Shown: positions 52,692-62,024, counted from the stretch's first letter. The stretch is DNA of 64,000 nucleotides from Chthonomonas sp. (GCA_016788585.1 JAEURP010000014.1:1-64000); one strand, 5' to 3'. Notes: generated by a model not told the origin, from the letters alone. A program made the numbers and translations.

Positions 52692-53564
52692 CTACGCAGG
52701 CGGCGCCTTGTCCTTTCGCGGCTTTTTCGCCATCGCATCCCGACTGGCCGCAGTAATTAACCAGTCCAAGGTGGCCGCAACGTGGATATCAGGCCGAGTC
52801 ACCGATCGGCGTCCCCCTGCAATACCGATGGTGAAGGCGACCGGATGGTAGTCACCCTCTATGAAGAGCGATGAACTGCCTTCCCTAATCGACGCTGCCA
52901 AATCCTCCGCTTCTGCCCTTGCCCGCAATGTTCCGATGGCGAACTCGTCTCCGCCATAACGCACCAAGATGTCGGATTCTCCGACGGAGTCCTTCAATAA
53001 CTTGGCAACCCGCTTAAGAACGCGATCGCCCACCGGGTGACCGTATTTTTTGTTGTATTCGCCAAACGAGTCGAGATCGATGAAGAGAATAGTGATCTCA
53101 CGGCCGGCGGTTAACTGCTCAATCCCCCACTCGCGCAAGCGATCGCTGAACCCCAGCCCGGTGAGAGTGTCCCATGAACGGCGCAGTTCGCGAAGCAACA
53201 TGTTCGAGGTCACGACCCCGTAAAATCGCGTCTCGTCCATCACGACACCCACGTCGGCGTCTTCTTCTACGAACTGTTGCGCAACCTTAACGACTGCCTC
53301 ATCGGGTTCAAGAACGGTCGGCTTCTTGCGCATGACATCTCCGACCAAGGCATCGGAAGCTGACGCTGCCGAGAGATCCATGGTGAGGACGCCCAACAAG
53401 ACGCCACGTTCCATCACAGCGATGGCACGTAGCCCGTGGCCCTTCATCAGGATGAGGGCCGACTCCACCGTGTGGTTCGGGTTCACCCAGACGGGCACCA
53501 GACGCAAATCTTCTAGGCTTTTCAAATACTTATAGCCGCGCTCTAACTGTAGGCCATAGCGCAC
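52692..53564 (-). CDS. CBS-domain diguanylate cyclase
   Basis: The product has 290 residues. Two CBS motifs (about 20-130: VNPNHTVESALILMKGHGLRAIAVM and LEPDEAVVKVAQQFVEEDADVGVVMD) may sense adenine nucleotides. They precede a GGDEF domain (about 135-270) with FIDLDSFGEYNKKYGHPVGDRVL and an intact active-site YGGDEF. It should make cyclic di-GMP in the cytoplasm. A basic tail (KKPRKDKAPPA) follows. It lies 9 bases before the AAA ATPase gene. Confidence 0.9.
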   Translation of the reverse strand: MRYGLQLERGYKYLKSLEDLRLVPVWVNPNHTVESALILMKGHGLRAIAVMERGVLLGVLTMDLSAASASDALVGDVMRKKPTVLEPDEAVVKVAQQFVEEDADVGVVMDETRFYGVVTSNMLLRELRRSWDTLTGLGFSDRLREWGIEQLTAGREITILFIDLDSFGEYNKKYGHPVGDRVLKRVAKLLKDSVGESDILVRYGGDEFAIGTLRARAEAEDLAASIREGSSSLFIEGDYHPVAFTIGIAGGRRSVTRPDIHVAATLDWLITAASRDAMAKKPRKDKAPPA

Positions 53565-53603
53565 GCGGTTGCTACGGCAAACATGCTGGACTCTGCCCGA
53601 AAC

Positions 53604-54605
53604 TCAGAAGAGATCGAGCGCTCGGTTCAAATCCTGTTGGCAAACGCGCTCTAATCGCTGCACCCGGGGGTCGAGCCGAGCCGCCTCAAAAGCGTGCTCA
53701 TAGGAGAAGACGTCTCCTGGCTCGATTCGGTAGTACTGGGATACATCAGATTCCCCAATTCCCAGGACTTTTCGCAGGTAATAGATAGCAAGACTACGGG
53801 CAAGATCTTCGTGCTGATCTAGCCCCAGTGGTTCAATGATCGTCTGCAACTGGCTCGTAACCCACTTCAAAACGCGATTTGGATCACTCATGTGTGGCCT
53901 TGCAACACCCAATGCCAGCATCTCATCTTCAAATGTCATCCACTCGCGCTGGATGAGCCCTAGCCGCTTTACCAATCCAAGGAGGGCATCGCCACTTCGA
54001 TCGACCAACTTTGCCAAAAGACAAACGAGCCGATCCGATAGGACGAGTCCTTCCTGCTCGGCCATCTGGCGCAAGATCGATTGCCGCTCCACCGGGTGGG
54101 GAGTAGGGACTTCTGCGATCGACCACATCTCCAGTTGAGGCAGAATCTGATTGACCTCGATGGCTTGCCCCCCTGTAAATCCAATCATGGTGGGGCGGGC
54201 CAGCCGAACCCGGAGCTCCAACGCATTACGAAGTGCCTGCTGCTCCCTCGGGCGTCCTAGGCACTGTTGTACGTCGTCGAGTAGTAAAGGGGCAGGATGA
54301 TCCCACCTTCCACGATTTAACAAGTGACCGCCGCGACGGACCTTAGGCCGAACGCCAAAATCCCATTGAAATTGCTCTGCCGCCACCCGCATCAGATGGG
54401 ACTTGCCCCATCCGGTTGGGCCAACAACAGCCACAAATGGGCTGACCCCGGACCCTAACATGAGCGCGGCCTCTAGGCCAAGGATGTTCGAAGGAAGAGG
54501 CACGAATCCCTCATACTCGGGGCGCAATGCCCGAGGCAGGGCCTTGGCGCGCACTAAGGCATGCGCTACCGTAGACGGTGCCCCATAGGCCCTCTTCACC
54601 CTCAT
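53604..54605 (-). CDS. DnaA-like AAA+ ATPase
   Basis: The product has 333 residues from ATG 54605. The AAA+ module shows PSNILGLEAALMLGSGVSPFVAVVGPTGWGKSHLMRVAA, as in DnaA domain III, with Walker B LLLDDVQ. The C-terminal helices DLARSLAIYYLRKVLGIGESDVSQYY recall DnaA domain IV, but the DNA-contact signature is not intact. There is no N-terminal domain I. It may be a Hda-like or plasmid/phage-type paralogue of DnaA. It heads the three-gene operon with the GGDEF and AAA ATPase genes. Confidence 0.7.
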   Translation of the reverse strand: MRVKRAYGAPSTVAHALVRAKALPRALRPEYEGFVPLPSNILGLEAALMLGSGVSPFVAVVGPTGWGKSHLMRVAAEQFQWDFGVRPKVRRGGHLLNRGRWDHPAPLLLDDVQQCLGRPREQQALRNALELRVRLARPTMIGFTGGQAIEVNQILPQLEMWSIAEVPTPHPVERQSILRQMAEQEGLVLSDRLVCLLAKLVDRSGDALLGLVKRLGLIQREWMTFEDEMLALGVARPHMSDPNRVLKWVTSQLQTIIEPLGLDQHEDLARSLAIYYLRKVLGIGESDVSQYYRIEPGDVFSYEHAFEAARLDPRVQRLERVCQQDLNRALDLF

Positions 54606-54769
54606 ACTGATAGCGTGACAAATCCAAAGAATCGGCGTCAACTGGCAAGAGGTGCAGCTAAGAGCTACAAATCGCAAAATATCGACTGAATTCGACACGT
54701 ATTGGCACACTATCGCGATTTTTCATCAAATCGAATCCCGACTTATCAACAGGTTTCCCACCAGCGTCA

Positions 54770-55987
54770 TCAGTGGGCGATCTTTTTCCAGTAGGCGTCG
54801 AAATTGAATCGAGGGCTATTGTTTGCGGTGTGGCATTTCATACATGATTCACCGTCAATCTTATGCATTTTGTCAACCAAGGGTCGCATTGCGTGTGCCT
54901 TTCCTGGACCATGGCAACTCTCACATCCTACATCGGTCAATGTTGGTGTCTCAGTGCGAGTTCGAAAGCCAGTTGATTTGTGAATATCCACCACATGACA
55001 ACTTATACAGTCTGGGTCGCGACCGTGGCCCTCACGCTCCAAGGTCGCCAATGCGGCGGCATGCTTTGAATTTCGCCAAATATCACCAGCTTTCGAGTGA
55101 CAACTGATACATAAAGCGCTTCCTGCGTAATCTGGCCCCCCTGAGCGGGGCATTTGAGAGACGAGATCCTCATCAGTAACTCTCTTCAAGTAATTGTGGA
55201 AAACCCTCGATGCAGCCGCGTCACCAGAAACTTCCGGTCCCAACGGGGCTACTTGGTACGAAGTCCACTCTCCGCCGCTCCAGGTCAAGCGAAGGGCCGA
55301 TGTCCCGCGCTCGCCAGGGTGGACAAGCCAAGTCTTGCCCTCCTTTTGTGGGGTTGTGGGAGACTTGCCAGGGGAGGTGTAAACGATCAGACGCACTTGG
55401 CTGTGCTGAGCCGCAATCCGGCGAGCAGAGAGGAGATCGCCCTCCAGTAGCAAAATCACAGGTCGCCCCCCTGAACGCCTAAGCGAGCTTTCCAGGGTCG
55501 CCGGCTCGGTTTCCAGCGCGGCGACAATCTCCGGTTGCCGGGTCGAGTAACCCGTAATCCAAAAGGGGCCCGCCACACGGCCAACCTGATCGGGCATCGC
55601 CGTCGAGACCAACTTGCCGCCACTCAAGCTCTGCATCGCAGATACGGTCCCCACTCCAAGCCGAGCGTCATTGCTTGTCAAATTGTAACCGGAGCAACCG
55701 ATCGTCCGGACGAGTTCCGCAACGGTCTCCGCCTTCATTTCACTTTGGCGTCCCAGGCTGTTTGTGATCGAGCCATTCAAGAGGGCTATGGTCTTCCCTG
55801 ACTGACGTGATGCGGCAACAAGGCCACCAAACCGACCGACGCCGCCCTGCATTGGCTCAGAGCAACCGCAAGGACTTAGGTAGCCACGGAATTCTCCGCC
55901 GATAACGAGGGTTATTGGCGGCGGCTTTGGCGACCACGTCGCCGCTAGAAGGGGAATTGCCGCAAAACCAAGGAGCCCAAGTTTCAT
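54770..55987 (-). CDS. Exported tetraheme cytochrome c with N-terminal UshA-like segment
   Basis: The 405-residue product has a signal peptide (MKLGLLGFAAIPLLAA). The N-terminal half opens with GEFRGYLSPCGCSEPMQGGVGRFGGL, which resembles the start of metallophosphatase/5'-nucleotidase-like domains fused to cytochromes. The C-terminal part carries four CxxCH heme sites: CISCH, CISCH, CESCH, CMKCH. This matches cytochrome c554-type domains in periplasmic electron transfer. It overlaps the DUF1573-type gene by ATGA. Confidence 0.85.
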   Translation of the reverse strand: MKLGLLGFAAIPLLAATWSPKPPPITLVIGGEFRGYLSPCGCSEPMQGGVGRFGGLVAASRQSGKTIALLNGSITNSLGRQSEMKAETVAELVRTIGCSGYNLTSNDARLGVGTVSAMQSLSGGKLVSTAMPDQVGRVAGPFWITGYSTRQPEIVAALETEPATLESSLRRSGGRPVILLLEGDLLSARRIAAQHSQVRLIVYTSPGKSPTTPQKEGKTWLVHPGERGTSALRLTWSGGEWTSYQVAPLGPEVSGDAAASRVFHNYLKRVTDEDLVSQMPRSGGPDYAGSALCISCHSKAGDIWRNSKHAAALATLEREGHGRDPDCISCHVVDIHKSTGFRTRTETPTLTDVGCESCHGPGKAHAMRPLVDKMHKIDGESCMKCHTANNSPRFNFDAYWKKIAH

Positions 55988-57594
55988 CGAACCACGGCAG
56001 CGACATCGACTTCGATCACTGGCTGCTCTGGATCATCGGTGTGCACGCGAATCTTTCCTGTGTAGTTACCGGTATCGGTGACTCCCTTAAAAGTGATGTT
56101 GATCCGATACTCGCCCTTAGTGCCAAACGGTTCGAACGTGGCCGACAATGCGGTCGAGACCGGTTCTACCCGAAGGACTTTGAACGGCTTGCCGGGGCGA
56201 CTGATTCGCGTCGATGCCTGAGCCGCTTGCCCTACGCGCACTTCGCCAAGATAGACCCGTTGAGGGAGTGCGACAATGCCCTTCTGCAAGTAAAACGGAA
56301 AGGTCAATTGGTTGAACACCGGATCATCGGTATCGACCATAAGCCCCACAGTGCGTCGGCCTGCGCCGATATTCGGACCAAAAATGAGGTCAAATCTGTA
56401 GCCCTTTCGGGCCATTGGGCCTTCGCTGTACTTTGAATCGGGCAAGGTTCCTTGCCAAGGCTCAAAGTCCACCATTCCGGTCGCGCCACCCGTGATCGAA
56501 GCCCCTAACACCTTTGTGTCGCCCTCAAGCGCCAAGTAGACGGTAGCCGTCCGGCCCGAATCGCTCACCTGAAGGACATCGGTAGCTTCTTCCCAAAGAA
56601 ATCTGTAACGTGGCTTTGCCTCGAAGGTCACCGGAAAGATCCGAACCGGATTCTCAGGATCATTTGAGTAGATGTAAATGACCTTGGCGTGCTTACCAGG
56701 AAAGTCCATCGTATTGATCGCAACGCCAATTCCAGTGGTTTCACCCGGGGGAACAACCGTGCCCTGTCGGATTGTGAAGCAACCACAGTCCGGAACGATT
56801 CGGTACTGAAGCGGGGCCTTTCCTTTGTTGGTCAGCGTGATGCTGAAACTAAGCGGTGCGCCCTGGATCGTCGGCTTGGCATCAAATCTCGCGGGCTGGA
56901 TGGCCAACTCTGGTATTGCCGGGCTCAACCGCTGCTTCTTGGCTGCTGCCGTTCGCAGAGTCTGAACGCTCTTAAAGTTCTCGTTGATTAGAGTGAGGTA
57001 GCCGCGGAGGGGCGGATAGTGATCGTTGTACGAGCCTTCCGTCCGATACATCGCGGCCCCGGTCTGCGGAAAGCGTGCCAGCCCAAGTGCCGACCCGATC
57101 GCGTAGGCGACTTCATTGTAAACATCCATACCTACCGACCTCGCCTTGGTTGGCCCACGCTGAAGGGCGATGACCGCGTCGATCGCTGGGTCGCTCGGCT
57201 CGATAGAGGTCAGGAAGACCGCGCCAGCCGGTCCGGCTGAGTCCGGATTCGGCGGCAATGTGGTAGCAAAACTCACGTTTACTTCAGGAACATTGAATCC
57301 CTGGAAGCTCACTTTGAGCTCCGGAATCACGACTCTCCAAGCCTCGACGGCCCGGTCACGAGCCGCCCGGAATTCGGTCTTCTGGACCGCACTCAGGCCC
57401 GTCTCGTCCCACTTCATCGAAATCGAGGCATCGGGTAAGCGGGCCGCTTTCGCGACCGCTTGAGGAAACTTGCCCGCCTCGAGATCGCGCATCACCGAGA
57501 CCATGCCGCGCTGAAACCACTCGTTTGTGCCGGGGTTGATGGCCGGCCCCGGGGGGGCAGCAATCAAAGAGGCGGCGAGCAGTGCGGCGGTCAT
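55984..57594 (-). CDS. Secreted DUF1573-type (immunoglobulin-like) protein
   Basis: The 536-residue product begins MTAALLAASLIAAPPGPA, a short signal peptide. The helical N-terminal region (about 20-230) is of unknown type. From about 235, FDAKPTIQGAPLSFSITLTNKGKAPLQYRIVPDCGCFT is a DUF1573 Ig-like unit with the conserved CGC. Further Ig-like beta units follow, each closing with VxTDDPxxP phrases (YSNDPENPVRI, VDTDDPVFNQ, VHTDDPEQPVI). It is coupled to the cytochrome gene and likely works beside it in the periplasm. The exact role is unknown. Confidence 0.75.
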   Translation of the reverse strand: MTAALLAASLIAAPPGPAINPGTNEWFQRGMVSVMRDLEAGKFPQAVAKAARLPDASISMKWDETGLSAVQKTEFRAARDRAVEAWRVVIPELKVSFQGFNVPEVNVSFATTLPPNPDSAGPAGAVFLTSIEPSDPAIDAVIALQRGPTKARSVGMDVYNEVAYAIGSALGLARFPQTGAAMYRTEGSYNDHYPPLRGYLTLINENFKSVQTLRTAAAKKQRLSPAIPELAIQPARFDAKPTIQGAPLSFSITLTNKGKAPLQYRIVPDCGCFTIRQGTVVPPGETTGIGVAINTMDFPGKHAKVIYIYSNDPENPVRIFPVTFEAKPRYRFLWEEATDVLQVSDSGRTATVYLALEGDTKVLGASITGGATGMVDFEPWQGTLPDSKYSEGPMARKGYRFDLIFGPNIGAGRRTVGLMVDTDDPVFNQLTFPFYLQKGIVALPQRVYLGEVRVGQAAQASTRISRPGKPFKVLRVEPVSTALSATFEPFGTKGEYRINITFKGVTDTGNYTGKIRVHTDDPEQPVIEVDVAAVVR

Positions 57595-57610
57595 CTTGAG
57601 TTAGACGCGT

Positions 57611-58027
57611 TTACTTAACTAAACCTTCAGAGAACCACAGACCAAGTTCACGAGCTGCCGATTCCTCACCGTCGGAACTATGCGTGAGGTTATCGTCGAT
57701 GGTCAATGCCAAGTCGCCGCGAACCGTGCCCGGCGTTGCTTCGATTGGGTTGGTCGCGCCCATCATGGTGCGAATTGCTTTGATCGCATTCGGCCCACTA
57801 ACTGCCATGGCTACGATTGGCCCGCTAGTGAGGTAATCGCAAACATCTTTGAAGAATGGTCGTTCTCGGTGCTCGGCATAGTGCGTTTCCACCGTTTCGC
57901 GAGGGGCATTCATGAGCTTCATGCCAGAAATGACAAGGCCACGAGCTTCAACGCGGCGAGTGACTTCGCCAATGAGACCGCGGCTCACTCCGCCGGGCTT
58001 GATCAACACGAGAGTTGTTTCGTTCAC
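57611..58027 (-). CDS. ndk: Nucleoside diphosphate kinase
   Basis: The product has 138 residues if translation begins at GTG 58027 (NETTLVLIKPGGV); GTG 58060 would add eleven residues. Family blocks are TLVLIKPGGVSRGLIGEV, HYAEHRERPFFKDVCDYLTSGPIVAM and IRTMMGATNPIEATPGTVRGDLA. The phosphohistidine lies in NLTHSSDGEESA, where the usual HGSDS reads HSSDG. It balances NTP pools. It follows the aminotransferase gene and probably shares its transcript. Confidence 0.93.
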   Translation of the reverse strand: MNETTLVLIKPGGVSRGLIGEVTRRVEARGLVISGMKLMNAPRETVETHYAEHRERPFFKDVCDYLTSGPIVAMAVSGPNAIKAIRTMMGATNPIEATPGTVRGDLALTIDDNLTHSSDGEESAARELGLWFSEGLVK

Positions 58028-58063
58028 GAGGTGAAAGGATACCTTTTGGGCTCCAATCACCGG

Positions 58064-59290
58064 CTAATTGTGGAGAGGCAAGGCTTGCTCGCAAGTCCGA
58101 CCTGGGTACACGGAAAGCCCCTGTGCAAGCACGTCTAGCGCTTTCGCCAACTCCTCACAACGATAGACATAGGCGATCCGAACTTCATCTTTGCCCAAGC
58201 CATCGGTCTCATAGAATCCGGTACCCGGTGCCAGCATCACCGTTTTTCCTTCAAAGCTGAACTCCTCGAGGAGCCACTTGCAGAAGCGATCACAATCATC
58301 GATCGGCAGCCGAACCATGGCGTAGAAGGCGCCATTCACCTCAGGAACGACAACCCCATTCAATTGCCTCAGTTTTCTGACCAAGAGGTCACGGCGATCC
58401 ATGTATTCACTCTTCATGGATTCGAAGTAAGCGCGCGGAGTGTGACGTAAGGCAGCTTCAACGCCGACCTGCTCGATTGCCGGAGGCGAAAGCCTTGCTT
58501 GTGCGAACTTGACTGCAGAATGAAAGACCTCGGGATTGCGGCACATGAAGAACCCGACCCGGGCGCCACAGAGGCTGAACTTCTTGCTAACTGAGTCGAT
58601 CGCGACGACGTTGCTTTCTAGGCCTTGCAAGTTCAAGACTGAAGGCACTGGTACTCCCGTGTAGTTGAATTCGTGATAGACCTCGTCCGCGAAGATGAAC
58701 AAGTCGTGTTTCAGGGCCAGCTCACGTAACCCTTCTAATTGGCCCCGGCCGTAAACCGTCCCCGTGGGGTTGTTCGGGTTGCAGATGAGGATCGCTTTGG
58801 TCTTTGGTGTAATTCTCTTCGCGAACTCGGCAACTGATGGCAACGCGTAATTGTCTTCGATCTTGGTCGTGATCGGGACGCACTTAATGCCCGCGATCGC
58901 AGCAAACCCGATGTAATTTGCGTACATCGGCTCGGGCACAATCACCTCATCACCTTCATTGAGGCAAGCGAGCATCGCGAAGATGATTGCCTCGCTACCG
59001 GCGGTTGTTACGAAGATTTGATCGACCGTAATATCGATTCCCTTTTCCTTGTAATGTTCAACTGCAGCCTGCCGCAAGCCAATGTTTCCAGCCGAATTTG
59101 TATAAGCGACAATTGGATCTTTAATCCCCTTAATGGAATCCCAAAACTCTTTCGGCGCCTCGACATCAGGTTGTCCAATGTTGAGGTGATAAACCTGTGT
59201 CCCCCGTGCCTTGGCGGCGTCAGCATATGGGGCCAGTCTGCGGATTGGCGACTCCGGCGTGGCTTCGGCTCGGCGAGAAATATTGGGCAT
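58064..59290 (-). CDS. Class I/II PLP aminotransferase (aspartate-type)
   Basis: The product has 408 residues from ATG 59290. Motifs are LNIGQPDVEAP, TTAGSEAIIFAML, ICNPNNPTGTVY, FADEVYHEF and the PLP Lys in SVSKKFSLCGARVGFF (near 233), as in fold-type I aspartate/aromatic aminotransferases. The substrate is not fixed by the sequence. It is first in a run with ndk, the DUF1573 gene and the cytochrome gene, which have no obvious metabolic link. Confidence 0.9.
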   Translation of the reverse strand: MPNISRRAEATPESPIRRLAPYADAAKARGTQVYHLNIGQPDVEAPKEFWDSIKGIKDPIVAYTNSAGNIGLRQAAVEHYKEKGIDITVDQIFVTTAGSEAIIFAMLACLNEGDEVIVPEPMYANYIGFAAIAGIKCVPITTKIEDNYALPSVAEFAKRITPKTKAILICNPNNPTGTVYGRGQLEGLRELALKHDLFIFADEVYHEFNYTGVPVPSVLNLQGLESNVVAIDSVSKKFSLCGARVGFFMCRNPEVFHSAVKFAQARLSPPAIEQVGVEAALRHTPRAYFESMKSEYMDRRDLLVRKLRQLNGVVVPEVNGAFYAMVRLPIDDCDRFCKWLLEEFSFEGKTVMLAPGTGFYETDGLGKDEVRIAYVYRCEELAKALDVLAQGLSVYPGRTCEQALPLHN

Positions 59291-59433
59291 TACGTTCAGG
59301 GTACCCGCCCTCGAAACCGGATCCAAAGGGAAACGACAAACTGACCTTACAAGGATTAACAGCTTCTCGAAGTAAAAAACTTCACAAGTTGCCCTAAAGA
59401 TCCTGACAGAAATACCAATAAGCCAACCAGGAC

Positions 59434-59691
59434 ATGACGGAGCTGCCGAAAATCATCGGAGGCCTTTTGGCAATCGCCGCACTATCGGCGAGCCTATTCA
59501 ACGGCGTCGACCCCATCCAGTGCCTCATCCGAGGAGCAATTGCATGGATTATTGGGTCAGCCGCCGGAGCAATGTGGAACCTGTTCTTTAGCAAGCCAAC
59601 GCCGGTTCGACTCATTCTTGAGTCCACCGCTTCTGGAACCAACCAGGCACAGGCGAGCCCAGAAGAACCCGAATCCAAGCTAGCTGCGTAA
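59434..59691 (+). CDS. Small membrane protein upstream of sigma factor
   Basis: The 85-residue product has two hydrophobic segments (about 6-22 and 30-50, the second Gly/Ala rich) and a polar Glu/Ser-rich tail. No family is recognised. It ends 9 bases before the sigma-factor gene, so co-transcription is likely. A link to motility or to control of the sigma factor is possible but not shown. Confidence 0.6.
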   Translation: MTELPKIIGGLLAIAALSASLFNGVDPIQCLIRGAIAWIIGSAAGAMWNLFFSKPTPVRLILESTASGTNQAQASPEEPESKLAA

Positions 59692-59700
59692 TCGTCCTGA

Positions 59701-60504
59701 ATGAGGTTGAGGGGACCAATGCCACTATCCGCCGAACAACTTAAAACCGCCTGGGTCGATTTCAAGGTCTACAAAGACGCCGAAGCACGCGTCGACTTGA
59801 TCAATCACTATAGCTACCTAGTAAAGATCACTAGCGGTCGTCTCGTTACTAGCATTCCCGGCGGTATGGACAAAGAAGACCTTATTGGCGCCGGTGTAAT
59901 CGGGCTCGTCAAGAGCGTCGATCAATTTGATCCAACCCGGGATGTCAAGTTCGAAACTTACGCGATTGCGCTCATTCGCGGCGCCATCCTTGAGATGTTG
60001 CGCGATGACGATTGGGTGCCACGATCAATCCGAGAGAAACTCAAAGCGTTGGACCGTGCCCAGCTTGCACTTGAGGGCCAATTTGGCCGCCCTCCAACCG
60101 AAAGAGAGCTTGCGGAAACACTTGGGGTAAGCGAAATGGAGATCAGCGAGCTAATGGTTCGCATGGGGCGCACCAATATCTACTCGCTCGATGACATTTT
60201 GGGCAGTGGTCATGGCGACTCCGACGACAGTGTTCACTTTGTTGAGATGATTGTCGACGAAAATGCCAGTACAAGTGGTGAGGTCGAGGGCCGAGAGATT
60301 CGAAGAATCCTCGCATCGGGCATCGACCGGCTACCCGAGCGAGAACGCATGGTTGTTGCACTTTACTACTTCGAGGGGCTCACCTTTAGGGAAATTGGCA
60401 AACTCCTTGGTGTCAGTGAGTCCCGCGTATATCAACTCCACACCCAAGCCATGGGGCGATTGCGAAATTTTATGAAGGACCAGACATCCGTTAGCGCGGC
60501 CTGA
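59701..60504 (+). CDS. FliA/WhiG-type RNA polymerase sigma factor
   Basis: The product has 267 residues from ATG 59701; ATG 59719 is possible. Region 2 has INHYSYLVKITSGRL and DLIGAGVIGLVKSVDQFDPTRDVKFETYAIALIRGAILEMLRDDDWVPRSIREK, the FliA-type 2.4 signature. Region 3 is ALEGQFGRPPTERELAETLGVSEMEI. Region 4 ends in LPERERMVVALYYFEGLTFREIGKLLGVSESRVYQLHTQAMGRLR, a helix-turn-helix. Such factors direct flagellar, pilus or developmental genes. No flagellar genes are nearby. Confidence 0.93.
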   Translation: MRLRGPMPLSAEQLKTAWVDFKVYKDAEARVDLINHYSYLVKITSGRLVTSIPGGMDKEDLIGAGVIGLVKSVDQFDPTRDVKFETYAIALIRGAILEMLRDDDWVPRSIREKLKALDRAQLALEGQFGRPPTERELAETLGVSEMEISELMVRMGRTNIYSLDDILGSGHGDSDDSVHFVEMIVDENASTSGEVEGREIRRILASGIDRLPERERMVVALYYFEGLTFREIGKLLGVSESRVYQLHTQAMGRLRNFMKDQTSVSAA

Positions 60505-60602
60505 ACGGGTACAAATGCGTTGCGCTGGCACTTTCGGCATGATAGTTGCGTTTCCTATTCGTGCCCTTCAACCAGGCATTGGCTCGTAATAATACTAGGA
60601 CT

Positions 60603-61667
60603 ATGAAGAACCTCACAATTTTTGCAATGGCAGCTTTGGCATCCGTGCTCATCACCGGTTGCAACAAGCCGGCCGAAAGTGTCGCGATCGTCAATGGCGA
60701 GGCCATCACGATGGATGACTTCGTACAGCACCTAAAAGTGAAGCCCGAGGTCTTGGTTGTCGACAACAATGGCAATGTCGGCGGGGCTCGCGTCGCTGAA
60801 ACTTTGGCCTTCCAAGCAATGCAGGACCTCATTAATCAGCGGATGATCCTGCAACTTGCTAAGGATATGAAGGTTGAGCCTACCGCCAAGGACATTGAGA
60901 ACGAAGTCACCTTCCAGAAGAAGCGAGACTCCCAGTACGTAACGAGGCTTCTAGATCGTGGCTTGTCCCTGCAAGCCATCAAGGCAAGCATCAAGGTTGA
61001 TCTTGCTCGCGAGAACCTTTTGACCCACTCGATTAAGGTGACCGATCAAGAAGTTTCCGATTGGATTAAGAACAACCCCGAAGCGTTTGTCGTACCGATG
61101 ACCGTGGATTCCCTTTGGATCTTCGTGAAGGACGATCGAGGCCGAAGAGACGTGGACCGCGCCCTGCAAGCCGGTGGAAACTTCGAAACAGTGGCCTCAC
61201 GATACAGCGAGGCCCCTCAGGCCAAAACTAATGGCGGCCAATTCCCTCAGCGGGTTCCTGAGCTAGTCCCCGCAAAGGAAATACAAGATATTCTGAAGAC
61301 GGTTCCAGCAGGCAAGGAAAGCGCTTGGGTTCAACTCCAAGACGGCTGGGCCAAGTTCTTCATTCAATCCAGAACCCCTTCAAGCAAGAAGGAGGTAACC
61401 GATACGGATCGCGTCCTCATCAAGCGGCGCATGGCCGCCGAACGGGGCCGCATCGCGAATGATCTCGAAAAGCGACTGCGCGACAAGTTGCAGAACGCCA
61501 AGATCACCATCTCAATGCGCGAACTCAAGAAGCCATGGGAAGCGGCCGTCGAGGCACTTAAGAACCAAACCGAAGACCAAAACCGTGTGAAGTCGCCCAC
61601 CGATGAATCCTCGCCCGTGAACGAAAAACCAGGCTCCGAGGCTACAGGCTCGACAGGCGGCCGCTAA
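60603..61667 (+). CDS. SurA/PrsA-like peptidyl-prolyl isomerase lipoprotein
   Basis: The product has 354 residues from ATG 60603. The lipoprotein signal MKNLTIFAMAALASVLITGC ends with a good lipobox. The SurA-N-like helical chaperone region is at about 25-170. A parvulin PPIase domain follows (about 175-270: VDSLWIFVKDDRGRRDVDRALQAGGNFETVASRYSEAPQAKTNGGQFP). A charged helix and a Ser/Pro/Gly-rich tail come last. It should fold exported proteins at the membrane surface. It lies downstream of the sigma gene with a 98-base gap. Confidence 0.88.
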   Translation: MKNLTIFAMAALASVLITGCNKPAESVAIVNGEAITMDDFVQHLKVKPEVLVVDNNGNVGGARVAETLAFQAMQDLINQRMILQLAKDMKVEPTAKDIENEVTFQKKRDSQYVTRLLDRGLSLQAIKASIKVDLARENLLTHSIKVTDQEVSDWIKNNPEAFVVPMTVDSLWIFVKDDRGRRDVDRALQAGGNFETVASRYSEAPQAKTNGGQFPQRVPELVPAKEIQDILKTVPAGKESAWVQLQDGWAKFFIQSRTPSSKKEVTDTDRVLIKRRMAAERGRIANDLEKRLRDKLQNAKITISMRELKKPWEAAVEALKNQTEDQNRVKSPTDESSPVNEKPGSEATGSTGGR

Positions 61668-61941
61668 GCCTTTCGCACTCATCGATCGAAAACTCACCCG
61701 ATTCGATGAACTGCTGAAGTTCTTGCTTGAGATTCGAAAACTGGCCCGATTCCCAAACCCCTAGTGGGTCGCCAACTTGGTCTAACTTGACCAAAGAAAG
61801 GCGAAGGGAGTCGGGCTTTTCTGCACCCAGGACGTCCAAATATCGATCGAGGAGATCGCTAACTGATGTAAAAACGCCACGTACACTTCGGTCGCCTTGG
61901 CGTGTTTCTTCAACGACCCAATAGATTCTTCGAAACTGCAT
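61642..61941 (-). CDS. Hypothetical protein, 99 residues
   Basis: The small soluble protein has no recognised family. Helical segments such as DLLDRYLDVLGAE and NLKQELQQFIESGEFSIDECERLSGRL are seen. Its 3' end overlaps the convergent PPIase gene by 26 bases. It lies 83 bases downstream of speE on the same strand. Confidence 0.55.
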   Translation of the reverse strand: MQFRRIYWVVEETRQGDRSVRGVFTSVSDLLDRYLDVLGAEKPDSLRLSLVKLDQVGDPLGVWESGQFSNLKQELQQFIESGEFSIDECERLSGRLSSL

Positions 61942-62024
61942 TGTTCCGGCGCTAGTTTAGCGCAGGGAGAATGCTCCTGCAAGGGCCAATATCACTGAGC
62001 CCTCTATTCTTGCCGGTGCGAACT

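Noticed and set aside
54605-54770. Possible replication origin beside the DnaA-like gene
   Set aside because: Only one near-consensus DnaA box is present; there is no box cluster or AT-rich unwinding element, and no dnaN/recF/gyr neighbours.
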